A DNA stretch of 64,000 nt from Enterobacter ludwigii (GTDB taxonomy: Bacteria > Pseudomonadota > Gammaproteobacteria > Enterobacterales > Enterobacteriaceae). Positions 19,851 through 33,351 of this stretch are shown here, one piece after another (the stretch's first letter is position 1; each line of letters opens with the position of its first letter). The notes below the pieces were generated by a model that was not told where the DNA came from, did no database searches, and worked only from the letters and a program-made list of their open reading frames with translations. Both the position numbers and the translations under genes were made by a program. The stretch covers positions 2,914,001-2,978,000 of the forward strand of contig NZ_CP017279.1 of assembly GCF_001750725.1 (NCBI RefSeq). Direction: 5' to 3'.

Positions 19851-22244
19851 TTAGCGTTTTGCCTGCCAGATACGAGCCTGATAATCACGGATTGAGCGGT
19901 CAGAACTGAACATCCCGCAGCGGGCGGTGTTCAGAATGCACGCCCGGGTCCACGCTTCCTGGTCGCGATACAGCACATCGACCTGTTTTTGCGCGTCCAC
20001 ATAGGCCGTAAAGTCCGCCATGACCAAATACGGGTCACCGCCGTGTTTGTCCATGCTGTGCAGCATCTGGTCAAAGGCATGTTTATCGCCGTCACTGTAC
20101 TTGCCGCTTTCCAGCTCTTTCAGAACCGCATCAAGAACTTTGTCTTTCTTACGCCATTTCACCGGGTCGTAACCTTTGGCCTTGAGGGCTTTCACTTCTT
20201 CGACGGTATGGCCGAAGATAAAGATGTTCTCTTCCCCCACCTTTTCGGCGATCTCGACGTTCGCGCCGTCGAGCGTACCGACGGTCAGCGCACCGTTCAG
20301 CGCCAGCTTCATGTTGCCGGTACCGGAAGCTTCTTTCCCTGCCGTGGAGATCTGCTCGGAGATATCCGCCGCCGGGATCAGCATCTCAGCTGCAGAGACG
20401 CAGTAGTCCGGCAGGAACACCACCTTCAGCTTGTCACCCACTTTCGGATCGTTATTGATGGCCGCGGCCACTTTATTAATGGCGAGGATAATGTTTTTCG
20501 CCAGGTAGTAGCCCGGTGCGGCTTTCGCCCCAAACAGGAACACGCGCGGTACGCGGTCAGCCTGCGGGTTCTCGCGGATCTCTTTATACAGCGCCAGAAT
20601 ATGCAGCAGGTTCAGGTGCTGGCGTTTGTACTCATGCAGACGTTTGATCTGAATATCGAAAATGGCGTTCGGGTTGATCTCAATCCCGGTACGCGCTTTG
20701 ACAAAATGCGCCAGACGCACTTTGTTTTCGAGCTTAATGGCGCGGTACTGCTCGCGGAATGCCGCGTCGTCGGCATACTTTTCCAGATTGATAAGCTGGT
20801 CCAGATCGTTGGCCCACTCTTTCTTCAGGGTTTTGTCCAGCAGGCCGGCCAGCAGCGGGTTGCACTGCTTAATCCAGCGACGCGGCGTGATGCCGTTGGT
20901 CACGTTATGGAATTTGGTCGGCCACAGCTGGTGGTATTCCGGGAACAGGTCTTTCACCACCAGATCCGAGTGCAGCGCCGCCACACCGTTCACCGCAAAA
21001 CCGCTCACCACGCACATGTTCGCCATGCGCACCTGTTTGTCATGTACCACAGCCAGCTTCGCCCACACCGCTTTGTCGCCCGGCCAGGTTTTATCCACTT
21101 GCTTTTTAAACGCGTCGTTAATCTTGTTGATGATCTGCATATGACGCGGCAGCAGGGCTTTCACCAGCTTCTCATCCCAGCACTCCAGCGCTTCAGGCAT
21201 CAGGGTGTGGTTGGTGTAGGCAAACGTACGGCTGGTGATCGCCCACGCGTCATCCCAGCTCAGCTGGTGCTCGTCAATCAGCACGCGCAGCAGTTCAGGA
21301 ATCGCAATCGTCGGGTGCGTATCGTTAAGCTGGATCACTTCGAAGTCCGGCAGCTGCGCCAGCTTGCGGCCCGCCAGGTGATGACGACGCAGAATATCCG
21401 CAATGGAACAGGCACACTGGAAGTACTGCTGCATCAGACGCAGTTTCTTGCCCGCCAGATGGTTGTCGTTCGGGTAAAGGACTTTGGTCAGTTTCTCAGC
21501 GTCGATCCCCTGCTGCTCGGCACGCAGGAAATCGCCGTCGTTGAATTTGGTCAGGTTGAAGGGATGAGCGTGCTTTGCCTGCCACAGACGCAGCGGTTGC
21601 GCCACGCCGTTACGGTAGCCCAGCACCGGCAGATCCCAGGCTTCGCCGGTCAGGGTAAACGCAGGCTCCCACAGCCCCTGCTTCGTGACTTTACCACCAA
21701 TGCCTACCTGCACATCAAGCTGTGCATTGTGGCGGAACCAGGGGTAAGTATTGCGGTGCCAGTCATCCGGCGCTTCCATCTGATGACCATCAGCAAACGA
21801 CTGACGGAACAGGCCGTACTGGTAGTTCAGACCGTAGCCAATGGCCGATTGACCGACGGTGGCCATCGAGTCAAGGAAACAGGCCGCCAGACGTCCCAGA
21901 CCACCGTTACCCAGCGCCGGATCAATCTCTTCTTCCAGCAGGTCAGTCAGGTTAATGTCATGCTCTTTCAGCACATCACCCACCTCCTGATACCAGCCGA
22001 GGTTCAGCAGGTTGTTACCTGTCAGACGGCCAATCAGGAACTCCATTGAGATGTAGTTAACGTGGCGCTGGTCTTTCGCCGGTTTTGCCAACGGTTGAGC
22101 ATCCAGCTGCTCCGCGAGCGCACCGCTCACTGCCTGCCACCACTGGTGAGGCGTCATCTCGTTTGCAGCGTGAAGGCCAAAACGCTGCCACTGACGCGTC
22201 AGGGCAGCCTGGAATTGAGCTTTGTTAAAGGTAGGCTGTGACAT
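19851..22244 (-). CDS. malP: Maltodextrin phosphorylase MalP
   Basis: A 797-residue GT35 phosphorylase that cleaves maltodextrins to glucose-1-phosphate. The PLP lysine lies in the [16 protein letters not shown] segment near residue 640. I choose the ATG at 22244 ([11 protein letters not shown]), which gives the E. coli length; an in-frame extension to 22277 is not conserved. A paralogue, GlgP, lies at 29452-31899. Upstream is the 585-bp region with MalT boxes shared with divergent malT. Confidence 0.97.
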   Translation of the reverse strand: MSQPTFNKAQFQAALTRQWQRFGLHAANEMTPHQWWQAVSGALAEQLDAQPLAKPAKDQRHVNYISMEFLIGRLTGNNLLNLGWYQEVGDVLKEHDINLTDLLEEEIDPALGNGGLGRLAACFLDSMATVGQSAIGYGLNYQYGLFRQSFADGHQMEAPDDWHRNTYPWFRHNAQLDVQVGIGGKVTKQGLWEPAFTLTGEAWDLPVLGYRNGVAQPLRLWQAKHAHPFNLTKFNDGDFLRAEQQGIDAEKLTKVLYPNDNHLAGKKLRLMQQYFQCACSIADILRRHHLAGRKLAQLPDFEVIQLNDTHPTIAIPELLRVLIDEHQLSWDDAWAITSRTFAYTNHTLMPEALECWDEKLVKALLPRHMQIINKINDAFKKQVDKTWPGDKAVWAKLAVVHDKQVRMANMCVVSGFAVNGVAALHSDLVVKDLFPEYHQLWPTKFHNVTNGITPRRWIKQCNPLLAGLLDKTLKKEWANDLDQLINLEKYADDAAFREQYRAIKLENKVRLAHFVKARTGIEINPNAIFDIQIKRLHEYKRQHLNLLHILALYKEIRENPQADRVPRVFLFGAKAAPGYYLAKNIILAINKVAAAINNDPKVGDKLKVVFLPDYCVSAAEMLIPAADISEQISTAGKEASGTGNMKLALNGALTVGTLDGANVEIAEKVGEENIFIFGHTVEEVKALKAKGYDPVKWRKKDKVLDAVLKELESGKYSDGDKHAFDQMLHSMDKHGGDPYLVMADFTAYVDAQKQVDVLYRDQEAWTRACILNTARCGMFSSDRSIRDYQARIWQAKR

Positions 22245-22312
22245 AGGGAATTGGCATCCTGTAGAGAGAAAACACATGTTGGCGCTAGTGTGCCAGGCTC
22301 ATTTCGCCTCTT

Positions 22313-22357
22313 CCTCATCCCGCAGGGGATTAGGCAGGGAGGAGTAGCGGGGATGAG
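22313..22357. promoter_or_regulatory. MalT boxes upstream of malP
   Basis: A cluster of GGGGAT/GGATGAG-like hexamers is packed here: CCTCATCC (reverse GGATGAGG, 22313-22320), GGGGAT at 22325, GGGAGGAG at about 22337, and GGGGATGAG at 22349-22357. MalT binds such boxes as an oligomer to activate malPQ. The rest of the 585-bp malP-malT spacer is AT-rich leader DNA with no gene I can support. Confidence 0.75.
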
Positions 22358-22692
22358 CATAAAAGTGTGATCAAGGCCACTCTGAGAGCATAGTGTGAGT
22401 GTGCCAGGAAGAAAAAAAGATAACCGGGGAGAATGTCAAAAAAATGAAATACAGTTTCGGATGAAATTAATCCGCGCCGAAATGATTACTTACGCAGAAT
22501 AATATTTCTGCAATGGGGCCTTACCTAAGGGGATTATTAATCTCACTCAACTTTACCCGAACTTTATTAAATTTGACGTCACTATACCTTTCTGAAACCA
22601 GTTTCAGCGTAACCGTGTGACACTTGGACAAGCCAGCGCTGACGCGGTGTTAAAGCCATTCTGGAAAAGTTCCGGTACTCGCCTGAATGTTT

Positions 22693-22708
22693 TGTGACAG
22701 AGTGCAAA
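22693..22708 (+). promoter_or_regulatory. CRP site upstream of malT
   Basis: TGTGACAGAGTGCAAA has a perfect left CRP half and a partial right half. Position and sequence correspond to the CRP site of the E. coli malT promoter, as I recall it. A TATA-like hexamer (TTATAG) lies at 22763-22768. Confidence 0.7.
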
Positions 22709-22829
22709 TTCAGAGCCACAAAACCCAGACATAACTTGCAATAGTTCTCTTTCTGGCCGACCTTATAGCTATTAATTACGAAGCGCAAAAAAAATAAATT
22801 CTCTCGTTCCCCACAGTGAAGTGAAAACT

Positions 22830-25535
22830 ATGTTGATTCCGTCTAAATTAAGTCGCCCGGTTCGTCTTGACCATACAGTGGTCCGCGAGCGTCTGCTGGC
22901 TAAACTTTCCGGCGCGCATAATTTCCGACTGGCGCTGGTTACGAGCCCTGCAGGTTATGGAAAAACTACGCTCATTTCGCAATGGGCCGCAGGTAAGAGC
23001 GACCTTGGCTGGTACTCCCTTGATGAGGGCGATAACCAGCAAGAGCGTTTTGCCAGCTATCTGATTGCCGCCATTCAGCAGGCAACCAACGGACACTGCG
23101 TCGCCAGTGAGGTCATGGTGCAAAAGCGCCAGTACGCCAGTCTGTCTTCCCTTTTCTCACAGCTGTTTATCGAACTGGCCGAATGGCATCGCCCGCTGTA
23201 CGTGGTGATTGATGATTATCATCTCATCACTAACCCGGTTATCCATGAATCGATGCGTTTCTTCCTGCGTCATCAGCCGGAAAACCTGACCCTGGTCGTG
23301 CTGTCGCGTAACCTGCCACAACTGGGCATTGCCAACCTGCGCGTGCGCGATCAGCTGCTGGAAGTCGGCAGCCAGCAGCTGGCCTTTACCCATCAGGAAG
23401 CCAAACAGTTCTTTGACTGTCGACTGAACTCGCCAATTGAGGCCTCCGAAAGCAGCCGCCTGTGTGATGATGTCGCCGGCTGGGCGACGGCGCTGCAGCT
23501 GATTGCCCTCTCTGCCCGGCAAAATAACAGCCCGACGCACCAGTCTGCGCGTCGCCTGGCGGGGATTAACGCGAGCCATCTTTCTGATTATCTCGTCGAC
23601 GAAGTGCTGAACAGCGTTGATCCGTCGACCCGAAATTTCCTGCTCAAAAGTTCTCTGCTGCGTTCCATGAACGACGCGCTGATCGTGCGCGTGACCGGCT
23701 GTGAAAACGGTCAGCTGCAGCTGGAAGAGATTGAGCGCCAGGGCCTGTTCCTGACCCGAATGGACGATCCCGGCGAGTGGTTCAGCTATCACCCACTGTT
23801 CGGCAGCTTCCTGCGCCAGCGCTGTCAGTGGGAGCTTGCGACGGAACTGCCGGAAATCCATCGCGCCGCCGCCGAAAGCTGGATGGCGCAAGGTTTCCCG
23901 AGCGAGGCGATTCACCACGCGCTTGCCGCCGGTGATGCCGGCATGCTGCGCGATATCCTCCTTAACCACGCATGGGGCTTGTTTAACCACAGCGAGCTGA
24001 CGCTGCTTGAAGAGTCACTGAAAGCCCTGCCGTGGGAGAGCCTGCTGGAGAATCCGCGCCTGGTGCTGCTGCAGGCCTGGCTGATGCAGAGCCAGCATCG
24101 CTACAGTGAAGTAAATACCCTGCTGGCACGTGCCGAGCAGGAGATGGAAAGCGATATGGATGCCACCCTGCACGGCGAATTCAACGCCCTGCGGGCGCAG
24201 GTGGCGATTAACGACGGTGACCCGGAAGAGGCAGAGCGCCTGGCGATGGTTGCGCTGGATGAACTGCCGCTGGCCAATTTCTACAGCCGTATTGTGGCCA
24301 CCTCGGTACACGGTGAAGTTCTGCACTGCAAAGGCGAGCTGACGCGCTCCCTTTCGCTCATGCAACAAACTGAACAGATGGCCCGCCGCCACGATGTCTG
24401 GCATTACGCGCTGTGGAGCCTGATCCAGCAAAGTGAAATTTTGTTTGCGCAGGGGTTCCTGCAGGCCGCCTGGGAAAATCAGGAAAAGGCCTTCCAGCTG
24501 ATTCGTGAGCAGCATCTGGAACAGCTGCCGATGCACGAGTTCCTGCTGCGCATTCGTGCACAGCTCCTTTGGGCATGGTCGCGTCTGGATGAAGCGGAAA
24601 GCTGCGCCCGTCAGGGTGTGGACGTTCTCTCCAGCTTCCAGCCACAGCAGCAATTGCAGTGTCTGGCGCTGCTGGTTCAGTGCTCGCTGGCGCGTGGCGA
24701 TCTTGATAACGCCCGCAACCACCTTAACCGTCTGGAAAACCTGCTCGGTAACGGTCAGTACCACAGCGACTGGGTGTCCAACGCCGATAAGGTGCGGGTG
24801 ATTTACTGGCAGATGACCGGCGACAAAAAATCCGCCGCCAACTGGTTACGTCAGACCCCTAAACCGGAATTTGCCAACAACCACTTCCTGCAGAGCCAGT
24901 GGCGCAACATTGCCCGCGTCCAGATCCTGCTCGGTGAATTAGAACCTGCCGAAATCGTGCTGGAAGAGCTTAATGAAAACGCCCGCAGCCTGCGGCTGAT
25001 GAGCGATCTCAACCGTAACCTGCTTCTGCTGAACCAGCTCTACTGGCAGGCGGGCCGCAAAAACGATGCCCAGCGCGTCCTGCTGGAAGCGCTGCAGCTG
25101 GCGAACCGCACCGGGTTTATCAGCCACTTTGTCATTGAAGGTGAAGTGATGGCCCAGCAGCTGCGACAGTTGATTCAACTCAATACGCTGCCAGAGCTGG
25201 ATCAGCATCGTGCCCAGCGTATTCTGCGCGAGATTAACCAGCACCATCGCCATAAGTTTGCACACTTTGATGAGAACTTCGTTGAACGTCTGCTGAACCA
25301 TCCGGAAGTACCGGAACTGATCCGCACCAGCCCGCTCACTCAGCGCGAATGGCAGGTGCTGGGGCTGATCTACTCAGGCTACAGCAACGAGCAGATCGCC
25401 GGTGAACTGGCGGTGGCGGCGACCACCATCAAAACCCATATCCGCAATCTCTATCAGAAGCTGGGCGTCGCCCATCGTCAGGATGCGGTGCAGCATGCAC
25501 AGCAGCTGCTGAAGATGATGGGGTACGGCGTGTAA
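22830..25535 (+). CDS. malT: Maltose regulon activator MalT
   Basis: A 901-residue STAND-family, ATP-dependent transcription activator induced by maltotriose. The N-terminal nucleotide-binding domain has Walker [10 protein letters not shown] (about residues 35-43) and Walker B VVIDDYH near residue 125. A winged-helix and superhelical sensor (SUSD) domain follows. The C-terminal LuxR-type HTH ([27 protein letters not shown]) binds the MalT boxes. The ATG at 22830 ([11 protein letters not shown]) matches E. coli; a GTG three codons earlier is also in frame. In E. coli K-12 the rtc genes follow; here glpR follows directly. Confidence 0.98.
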   Translation: MLIPSKLSRPVRLDHTVVRERLLAKLSGAHNFRLALVTSPAGYGKTTLISQWAAGKSDLGWYSLDEGDNQQERFASYLIAAIQQATNGHCVASEVMVQKRQYASLSSLFSQLFIELAEWHRPLYVVIDDYHLITNPVIHESMRFFLRHQPENLTLVVLSRNLPQLGIANLRVRDQLLEVGSQQLAFTHQEAKQFFDCRLNSPIEASESSRLCDDVAGWATALQLIALSARQNNSPTHQSARRLAGINASHLSDYLVDEVLNSVDPSTRNFLLKSSLLRSMNDALIVRVTGCENGQLQLEEIERQGLFLTRMDDPGEWFSYHPLFGSFLRQRCQWELATELPEIHRAAAESWMAQGFPSEAIHHALAAGDAGMLRDILLNHAWGLFNHSELTLLEESLKALPWESLLENPRLVLLQAWLMQSQHRYSEVNTLLARAEQEMESDMDATLHGEFNALRAQVAINDGDPEEAERLAMVALDELPLANFYSRIVATSVHGEVLHCKGELTRSLSLMQQTEQMARRHDVWHYALWSLIQQSEILFAQGFLQAAWENQEKAFQLIREQHLEQLPMHEFLLRIRAQLLWAWSRLDEAESCARQGVDVLSSFQPQQQLQCLALLVQCSLARGDLDNARNHLNRLENLLGNGQYHSDWVSNADKVRVIYWQMTGDKKSAANWLRQTPKPEFANNHFLQSQWRNIARVQILLGELEPAEIVLEELNENARSLRLMSDLNRNLLLLNQLYWQAGRKNDAQRVLLEALQLANRTGFISHFVIEGEVMAQQLRQLIQLNTLPELDQHRAQRILREINQHHRHKFAHFDENFVERLLNHPEVPELIRTSPLTQREWQVLGLIYSGYSNEQIAGELAVAATTIKTHIRNLYQKLGVAHRQDAVQHAQQLLKMMGYGV

Positions 25536-25581
25536 TTCCGGTGCGCGTGGGTGCCCTCACCCGGCCTGTTTTGCAGAAACT

Positions 25582-25616
25582 AAAAACGGCAACCTTCGGT
25601 TGCCGTTTTGCTTTTA
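25582..25616. terminator. Bidirectional terminator between malT and glpR
   Basis: The stem AAAACGGCAACC / GGTTGCCGTTTT closes a TTC loop and is followed by GCTTTT. The same stem core recurs in the panM-livJ terminator at 59871. It ends two bases before the glpR stop, so it serves both strands. Confidence 0.9.
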
Positions 25617-25618
25617 CG

Positions 25619-26377
25619 TCAGCACAGTTCCAGCTGCAGATTATTATCCTTAATCACCTGCATCACGCCTGCCGGCGGCATCACGTCGGTATAAACCGCA
25701 TCAACCATGCTGATGCTGCCCATATTCACCATCGCGTTACGGCCAAACTTGGAGTGGTCCACCACGAGCATAACGTGGCGTGAATTCTCAATAATCGCGC
25801 GCTTGGTGCGGACTTCATGATAATCAAACTCCAGCAGGGAGCCATCGCTGTCGATACCGCTGATCCCGAGAATGCCGAAATCGAGACGAAACTGAGAGAT
25901 AAAGTCGAGCGTCGCTTCACCGATGATGCCGCCGTCGCGGCTGCGCAACTCGCCGCCCGCAAGAATGATGCGGAAATCGTCTTTCTGCATCAGGGTATTC
26001 GCGACATTCAGGTTATTGGTCACAACGCGCAGGTTTTCATGATCCAGCAGTGCATGGGCGACCGCTTCCGGCGTGGTGCCGATATCAATAAACAGCGTCG
26101 CCCCGTTAGGGATCTGGCTGGCGACTTTCCGCGCAATGCGCTCTTTCTCCGCCGTTTGCGTGGCTTTACGGTCATGCCATGAGGTGTTGACCGAGCTGGA
26201 CGGCAGCGCCGCCCCGCCGTGGTGGCGCAGAATACGGTTTTGATCGGCAAGGTCGTTCAGGTCACGACGAATGGTCTGCGGGCTGACGGCAAACTGCTCG
26301 ACCAGCTCTTCGGTGCTGACATATCCCTGTTTTTTAACCAGTTCGATAATGGCGTCATGACGTTGTGTTTGTTTCAT
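25619..26377 (-). CDS. glpR: Glycerol-3-phosphate regulon repressor GlpR
   Basis: A 252-residue DeoR-family repressor of the glp genes, released by glycerol-3-phosphate. The N-terminal HTH (VSTEELVEQFAVSPQTIRRDLNDL) carries the recognition helix. The C-terminal domain has the sugar-phosphate fold motifs IGTTPEAVA and DFDYHEVRTKRA. The codon in front of the ATG is TTG, and I choose the ATG at 26377, as in E. coli. It lies 16 bases after glpG in the glpEGR group. A recognisable operator sits upstream of glpD. Confidence 0.97.
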   Translation of the reverse strand: MKQTQRHDAIIELVKKQGYVSTEELVEQFAVSPQTIRRDLNDLADQNRILRHHGGAALPSSSVNTSWHDRKATQTAEKERIARKVASQIPNGATLFIDIGTTPEAVAHALLDHENLRVVTNNLNVANTLMQKDDFRIILAGGELRSRDGGIIGEATLDFISQFRLDFGILGISGIDSDGSLLEFDYHEVRTKRAIIENSRHVMLVVDHSKFGRNAMVNMGSISMVDAVYTDVMPPAGVMQVIKDNNLQLELC

Positions 26378-26393
26378 CAATTATCCCTGAGAA

Positions 26394-27224
26394 TTATGTT
26401 CGTTTTCGCGCATGGAGCGTGTCGGCAAACGCCATCGCCAGCCCAACGGCCAGCCCGGTGACGTGTGCACCATTGGCGATAGACATACCAAACAGATCAA
26501 ACCATCCGGCAATTAGCCATATTAACGCAAAGGTTATTAACCCGCGTTGCAGATAGATGCCACTTTCAGGATCGCGCTCACCTCTGAGCCAGACGTAGCC
26601 CATCAGGGCATACACAACACCTGATAATCCGCCAAACCACGGGCCGCTGAATTTGTGCTGCACATAGCCACTCAACAGGGCACTGATGACGGTGATCACA
26701 ATCAGCTTCCCGCTACCAAGACGCTTCTCGACGGCACCGCCAAGGTACCACCACCACAGCAGGTTAAAGAGAATATGCATCACCGAGAAGTGCATCAGCG
26801 CGTGGGTAAAATAGCGCCAGACGTCAACGTCCAGTGAAGGGTCATAGGGCCATGCCAGGGCGATCATGACGCTCTGGTCGCCGACCACGTTCATCATAAT
26901 GAACACGATAATGCAGGCCGCCATCAGCAGCAGCGTAAACGGACCCGCGCGTTCGCGCACGGTGGCAAAGAAGGGAAAACGACGATAGTGCAGCCCGCTG
27001 CCCGTCTGGCCTGATTGCCAGCTTGCGGCCAGATAGCGCGGGTCGCCGGGGTTCTCAAGGAATCGCGCCAGCTCCTCATTTACCCTCGCGGCCTGGCTCT
27101 CGTCGGCCAGCCACACATCGGTCTGATGATGTTGCTGGATGGTCAGAATAACGCCCTGCGTCGCCATATAGTCGACAAACGCCTGGGCGACGCGCGGGTT
27201 GGTAAAAGAGGTGATCATCAACAT
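26394..27224 (-). CDS. glpG: Rhomboid protease GlpG
   Basis: A 276-residue intramembrane serine protease. An N-terminal cytosolic domain (to about residue 90) precedes six membrane segments. The catalytic dyad is visible as Ser201 in [13 protein letters not shown] and His254 in NGAH; the conserved HxxxN oxyanion segment is in [15 protein letters not shown] choose the ATG at 27224 (MLMITSF), giving the E. coli length. It sits between glpE and glpR; the link of this rhomboid to glycerol metabolism is historical, not mechanistic. Confidence 0.97.
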   Translation of the reverse strand: MLMITSFTNPRVAQAFVDYMATQGVILTIQQHHQTDVWLADESQAARVNEELARFLENPGDPRYLAASWQSGQTGSGLHYRRFPFFATVRERAGPFTLLLMAACIIVFIMMNVVGDQSVMIALAWPYDPSLDVDVWRYFTHALMHFSVMHILFNLLWWWYLGGAVEKRLGSGKLIVITVISALLSGYVQHKFSGPWFGGLSGVVYALMGYVWLRGERDPESGIYLQRGLITFALIWLIAGWFDLFGMSIANGAHVTGLAVGLAMAFADTLHARKRT

Positions 27225-27271
27225 GGGCAGCCGTCGCTTATTTCCACACAAAAGGGGACAGTATAGCGGTA

Positions 27272-27604
27272 TCAGCGCTCAAACGCGTATTCAACTTCTG
27301 CCGGGAAATGACGATGCCAGGCATCGAAGCCGCCATCGACACTGTAAACCGCATCGTAGCCCTGCTGAAGCAGGTACTGCGCTGCACCTTTACTGCTGTT
27401 ACCGTGGTAGCACATGACCATCACCGGCGTGTCGAAATCGTTATCGCGCATAAACGCGCCCAGGGAGTCGTTGGTCAGGTGGAACGCGCCTGGCGTGTGG
27501 CCCATCGCAAAGCTCTGTGGATCGCGGATGTCCACCAGCACAGCCGTTCCCTGGTGCATTTTCTGATGGGCTTCTTCTACGTTAATACATTCAAACTGAT
27601 CCAT
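27272..27604 (-). CDS. glpE: Thiosulfate sulfurtransferase GlpE
   Basis: A 110-residue single-domain rhodanese. The active-site loop CYHGNSSKG carries the sulfur-accepting cysteine at residue 65 by alignment. It transfers sulfur from thiosulfate to cyanide in vitro and to thioredoxin-like acceptors. The C-terminus (YAFER) is two residues longer than in E. coli. First gene of glpEGR, divergent from glpD across a 251-bp spacer. Confidence 0.97.
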   Translation of the reverse strand: MDQFECINVEEAHQKMHQGTAVLVDIRDPQSFAMGHTPGAFHLTNDSLGAFMRDNDFDTPVMVMCYHGNSSKGAAQYLLQQGYDAVYSVDGGFDAWHRHFPAEVEYAFER

Positions 27605-27639
27605 GGTGCTCTCATCTTATATTCAGGTGTGGTGCGCTT

Positions 27640-27684
27640 CCTCTCACCCCACTCTCTCCTGAAGTGAGAAGGTTGGGCGAGGGC
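27640..27684. repeat. Palindromic intergenic repeat, family A (copy 2)
   Basis: CCTCTCACCCCACTCTCTCCT pattern followed by GAAGTGAGAAGGTTGGGCGAGGGC: an imperfect copy of the CCCTCACC...GAGAGGG element, lying 36 bases before glpE. The arms have drifted, so a hairpin here would contain mismatches. Confidence 0.6.
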
Positions 27685-27742
27685 ATCAAGCGGCACTATT
27701 TTACCCCGTAGTGTACGTCCTGGCGGCGGGTAAACGCCATTA

Positions 27743-27758
27743 TGTTATCCATATCACT
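27743..27758 (+). promoter_or_regulatory. CRP-like site upstream of glpD
   Basis: TGTTATCCATATCACT matches the CRP core at eight of ten positions. It lies about 110 bp before glpD. glpD is catabolite-activated in E. coli; use of this site is inference. Confidence 0.5.
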
Positions 27759-27804
27759 CTAAATTGTTTTTTTGATGTTACCAAAAGCGCGTTCCTTTGC
27801 TATT

Positions 27805-27822
27805 ATGAGCGATATCGAACAT
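27805..27822 (+). promoter_or_regulatory. GlpR operator at glpD
   Basis: ATGAGCGATATCGAACAT closely matches the GlpR operator palindrome ATGTTCGnTAnCGAACAT. It lies about 35 bp before the glpD start, in the likely -10/+1 region. Confidence 0.75.
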
Positions 27823-27855
27823 TTCTGAGCTTTAACGAAAGTGCGTGAGGGTGTT

Positions 27856-29364
27856 ATGGAAACCAAAGATCTGATTGTGATAGGCGGTGGCATCAACGGT
27901 GCCGGGATTGCGGCCGATGCTGCAGGACGCGGTTTATCCGTGCTGATGCTGGAAGCTAACGATCTCGCCTGCGCGACCTCGTCCGCCAGCTCCAAACTGA
28001 TCCACGGTGGCCTGCGCTACCTGGAACACTACGAATTCCGCCTGGTCAGCGAAGCCCTGGCCGAACGTGAAGTGCTGCTGAAAATGGCCCCGCATCTGGC
28101 GATTCCGATGCGCTTTCGCCTGCCCCACCGCCCGCATCTGCGTCCGGCGTGGATGATTCGAATCGGTCTGTTTATGTACGATCATCTGGGCAAACGTACC
28201 AGCCTGCCAGGATCGACCGGTTTGCGTTTTGGCTCAGAATCGGTCCTTAAACCTGAAATCGTGCGCGGATTCGAATATTCCGACTGCTGGGTAGACGATG
28301 CGCGTCTGGTTCTTGCCAATGCGCAGATGGTGGTGAAAAAGGGCGGCGAGGTGAAAACCCGCACCCGCGCCACGGCTGCCCGTCGTGAAAACGGCCTGTG
28401 GATTGTTGAAGCGGAAGACGTGGATACCGGCGAGAAGTTCAGCTGGAAAGCGCGCGGCCTGGTAAACGCCACCGGTCCGTGGGTGAAACAGTTCTTTGAT
28501 GAGGGAATGCACCTGCCTTCGCCGTACGGCATCCGCCTGATCAAAGGCAGCCACATTGTCGTGCCACGCGTGCATACCCAGAAGCAGGCCTATATCCTGC
28601 AAAACGAAGATAAACGTATCGTGTTTGTGATCCCGTGGATGGACGAGTTCTCCATCATCGGCACCACCGACGTGGAGTACAAAGGCGATCCGAAAAATGT
28701 CGAGATCGACGAAAGTGAAGTCAGCTACCTGCTGAAAGTGTATAACGCGCACTTCAAAAAACAGCTGGCACGCGATGACGTGGTCTGGACCTACTCCGGC
28801 GTGCGTCCGCTGTGTGATGACGAATCGGACTCACCACAGGCCATCACCCGCGACTATACGCTGGATATTCATGACGTGGACGGCCAGGCACCGTTGCTGT
28901 CGGTCTTTGGCGGCAAGCTCACTACCTATCGTAAGCTGGCCGAACACGCGCTGGAAAAACTGGTGCCGTACTACAAAGGCATTGGCCCGGCCTGGACTAA
29001 AGGTGCCGTATTGCCTGGCGGCGATATCGGGGATAACCGCGATGATTATGCCGCGAAACTACGCCGTCGCTACCCGTTCATCACCGAAGGGATGGCGCGT
29101 CACTACGCCCGTACCTACGGCAGTAATACGGAATGGATCCTGGGTGAAGCCAAAACGCTTGCCGACCTGGGTGAACATTTCGGTCACGAACTCTACGAAG
29201 CCGAACTGCGCTATCTGGTTGAGAACGAGTGGGTGCGCCGCCTGGATGATGCCATCTGGCGTCGTACCAAAGAAGGGATGTGGCTGGATGCCGAGCAGCA
29301 GTCGCGCGTGGCGCAGTGGCTGGCGCAGAACGCGGGAAAGCGTGAGCTGTCATTAGCATCGTGA
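27856..29364 (+). CDS. glpD: Aerobic glycerol-3-phosphate dehydrogenase GlpD
   Basis: A 502-residue FAD-dependent, membrane-associated enzyme that oxidises glycerol-3-phosphate to dihydroxyacetone phosphate and passes electrons to quinone. The FAD-binding Rossmann motif is IGGGINGAGIAADAAGRG at about residues 8-25. The conserved motif SASSKLIHGGLRYLEHYEF follows at about residues 43-61. I choose the ATG at 27856 (METKDLIVIGGG), as in E. coli. Its GlpR operator and CRP-like site lie upstream. It is convergent with glgP and separated from it by paired REP-like elements. Confidence 0.98.
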   Translation: METKDLIVIGGGINGAGIAADAAGRGLSVLMLEANDLACATSSASSKLIHGGLRYLEHYEFRLVSEALAEREVLLKMAPHLAIPMRFRLPHRPHLRPAWMIRIGLFMYDHLGKRTSLPGSTGLRFGSESVLKPEIVRGFEYSDCWVDDARLVLANAQMVVKKGGEVKTRTRATAARRENGLWIVEAEDVDTGEKFSWKARGLVNATGPWVKQFFDEGMHLPSPYGIRLIKGSHIVVPRVHTQKQAYILQNEDKRIVFVIPWMDEFSIIGTTDVEYKGDPKNVEIDESEVSYLLKVYNAHFKKQLARDDVVWTYSGVRPLCDDESDSPQAITRDYTLDIHDVDGQAPLLSVFGGKLTTYRKLAEHALEKLVPYYKGIGPAWTKGAVLPGGDIGDNRDDYAAKLRRRYPFITEGMARHYARTYGSNTEWILGEAKTLADLGEHFGHELYEAELRYLVENEWVRRLDDAIWRRTKEGMWLDAEQQSRVAQWLAQNAGKRELSLAS

Positions 29365-29373
29365 TGTAAAAAA

Positions 29374-29403
29374 GCCCGGTGGCGTTACGCTTCCCGGGCC
29401 TGC
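29374..29403. repeat. REP-like palindrome, family B, after glpD
   Basis: GCCCGGTGGCG...CGCTTCCCGGGCCTGC, preceded by an A-run. It shares the layout of the element after nfuA. With the copy at 29415 it forms a small BIME-like pair in the glpD-glgP gap. Confidence 0.75.
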
Positions 29404-29414
29404 AGATCGCATAA

Positions 29415-31917
<2,503 letters not shown>

Positions 31918-33351
31918 TTACATCAAGCGTTGATAAAGGTCGCGGTATGACTGCGCCGCAACGTGCCAGCCAAAGTCCAGAGACATCGCCTGACGCTGAA
32001 CGTAACGCCACAGAGATGGACGGGACCACAAGACGAAAGCACGCCGAATCGCCCGCAGCAGCGACCAGGCATTACTGTCCTCAAAGACAAACCCGCTGGC
32101 GATACCGTCCGCAAGGTTTTCCAGAGAACTGTCCGATACGGTATCCGCCAGCCCGCCGGTACGACGTACCAGCGGCAGCGTGCCGTATTTCAGGCCATAG
32201 AGCTGCGTCAGGCCACACGGTTCGAAACGGCTCGGCACCAGAATGACGTCAGCGCCGCCCATAATCCGGTGCGAAAACGCTTCGTGATAGCCAATCTGCA
32301 CCCCTACCTGCCCGGGGTGTTCCGCCGCTGCCGCAAGGAAACCTTCCTGCAGCACCGGGTCGCCGGCACCGAGCAGCGCCAGTTGCCCCCCCTGCTCCAG
32401 TAAGCCCGGCAGCGCCTCCAGCACTAAATCCAGCCCTTTCTGGCTGGTCAGACGGCTGACGACGGCGAACAGCGGCACTTTATCGTTCACCTTCAGCCCC
32501 ATCGCAATCTGCAGCTGGCGTTTGTTTTCCGCTTTGTCTTCCACGGAATCGCGGCCATAGCGTGCCGCCAGCAGAAGATCGGTCTCCGGATTCCAGATCT
32601 GCTCATCAACGCCGTTGAGGATCCCCGACAGGCGGCCCTCACGATGGCGCTGTCGCAGCAACCCTTCCAGACCGTTACCAAACTCCGGCTGGGTAATTTC
32701 CCGGGCGTAGGTCGGGCTCACGGCCGTAATGTGATCGGCGTAGTAGATGCCGGCTTTCAGGAACGAAATCTGCCCGTTAAACTCCAGCCCGTGCATGTTA
32801 TAGAACGACCATGGCAGATCGATGTCATTCATGTGATGGGCATAGTACATGCCCTGATACGCCAGGTTGTGAACGGTAAAGACCGATTTCGCCGGGTGGC
32901 CGCGCGCCGCCAGATACGCCGGTGCAAGCCCGGCGTGCCAGTCGTGAGCGTGTACCACATTCGGGCGCCAGAACGGATCCAGCCCGGTTGCCATTTCAGC
33001 ACCGACCCAGCCGAGCAGTGCGAAACGCAGCACGTTGTCGGTATAGGCGAACAGGTTCGTATCGTGATACGGGCTACCCGGTCGATCGTATAAATGCGGC
33101 GCATCAATCAGGTAAATGCCTACGCCATTGTAATGTCCAAACAGCAGGGTGATGCGGCCGGCGAAGGTTTCACGACGAGTGACCACCTTTGCATCTGGAA
33201 TACCACGCCGGATATCCGGAAAAGCGGGCAACAGAACTCGGGTATCTACACCCCCGGCGATTTGCGCCGCAGGCAATGCGCCAAGAACATCCGCCAGACC
33301 GCCCGTTTTTAACAACGGGAACATCTCAGAACATACATGTAAAACCTGCAT
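31918..33351 (-). CDS. glgA: Glycogen synthase GlgA
   Basis: A 477-residue GT5 enzyme that adds glucose from ADP-glucose to the growing alpha-1,4 chain. The ADP-glucose-binding motif KTGGLADV is at residues 15-22 and the C-terminal catalytic motif [17 protein letters not shown] lies near residue 377. The ATG overlaps the glgC stop by one base (TAATG type), so the two are coupled. Length equals that of E. coli GlgA. Confidence 0.98.
   Translation of the reverse strand: MQVLHVCSEMFPLLKTGGLADVLGALPAAQIAGGVDTRVLLPAFPDIRRGIPDAKVVTRRETFAGRITLLFGHYNGVGIYLIDAPHLYDRPGSPYHDTNLFAYTDNVLRFALLGWVGAEMATGLDPFWRPNVVHAHDWHAGLAPAYLAARGHPAKSVFTVHNLAYQGMYYAHHMNDIDLPWSFYNMHGLEFNGQISFLKAGIYYADHITAVSPTYAREITQPEFGNGLEGLLRQRHREGRLSGILNGVDEQIWNPETDLLLAARYGRDSVEDKAENKRQLQIAMGLKVNDKVPLFAVVSRLTSQKGLDLVLEALPGLLEQGGQLALLGAGDPVLQEGFLAAAAEHPGQVGVQIGYHEAFSHRIMGGADVILVPSRFEPCGLTQLYGLKYGTLPLVRRTGGLADTVSDSSLENLADGIASGFVFEDSNAWSLLRAIRRAFVLWSRPSLWRYVQRQAMSLDFGWHVAAQSYRDLYQRLM

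Noticed and set aside
19989..22049. A 686-codon open frame antisense to malP
   Set aside because: It is the mirror of a real, highly conserved gene. Its composition (His, Gln, Arg rich) is what codon bias on the other strand gives. The same applies to long antisense frames over feoB (11258-12460) and pckA (3583-4584).
22582..22788. A 68-codon frame on the minus strand inside the malT leader
   Set aside because: It overlaps the malT CRP site and promoter region, has no ribosome site I can see, and its predicted peptide resembles nothing known.
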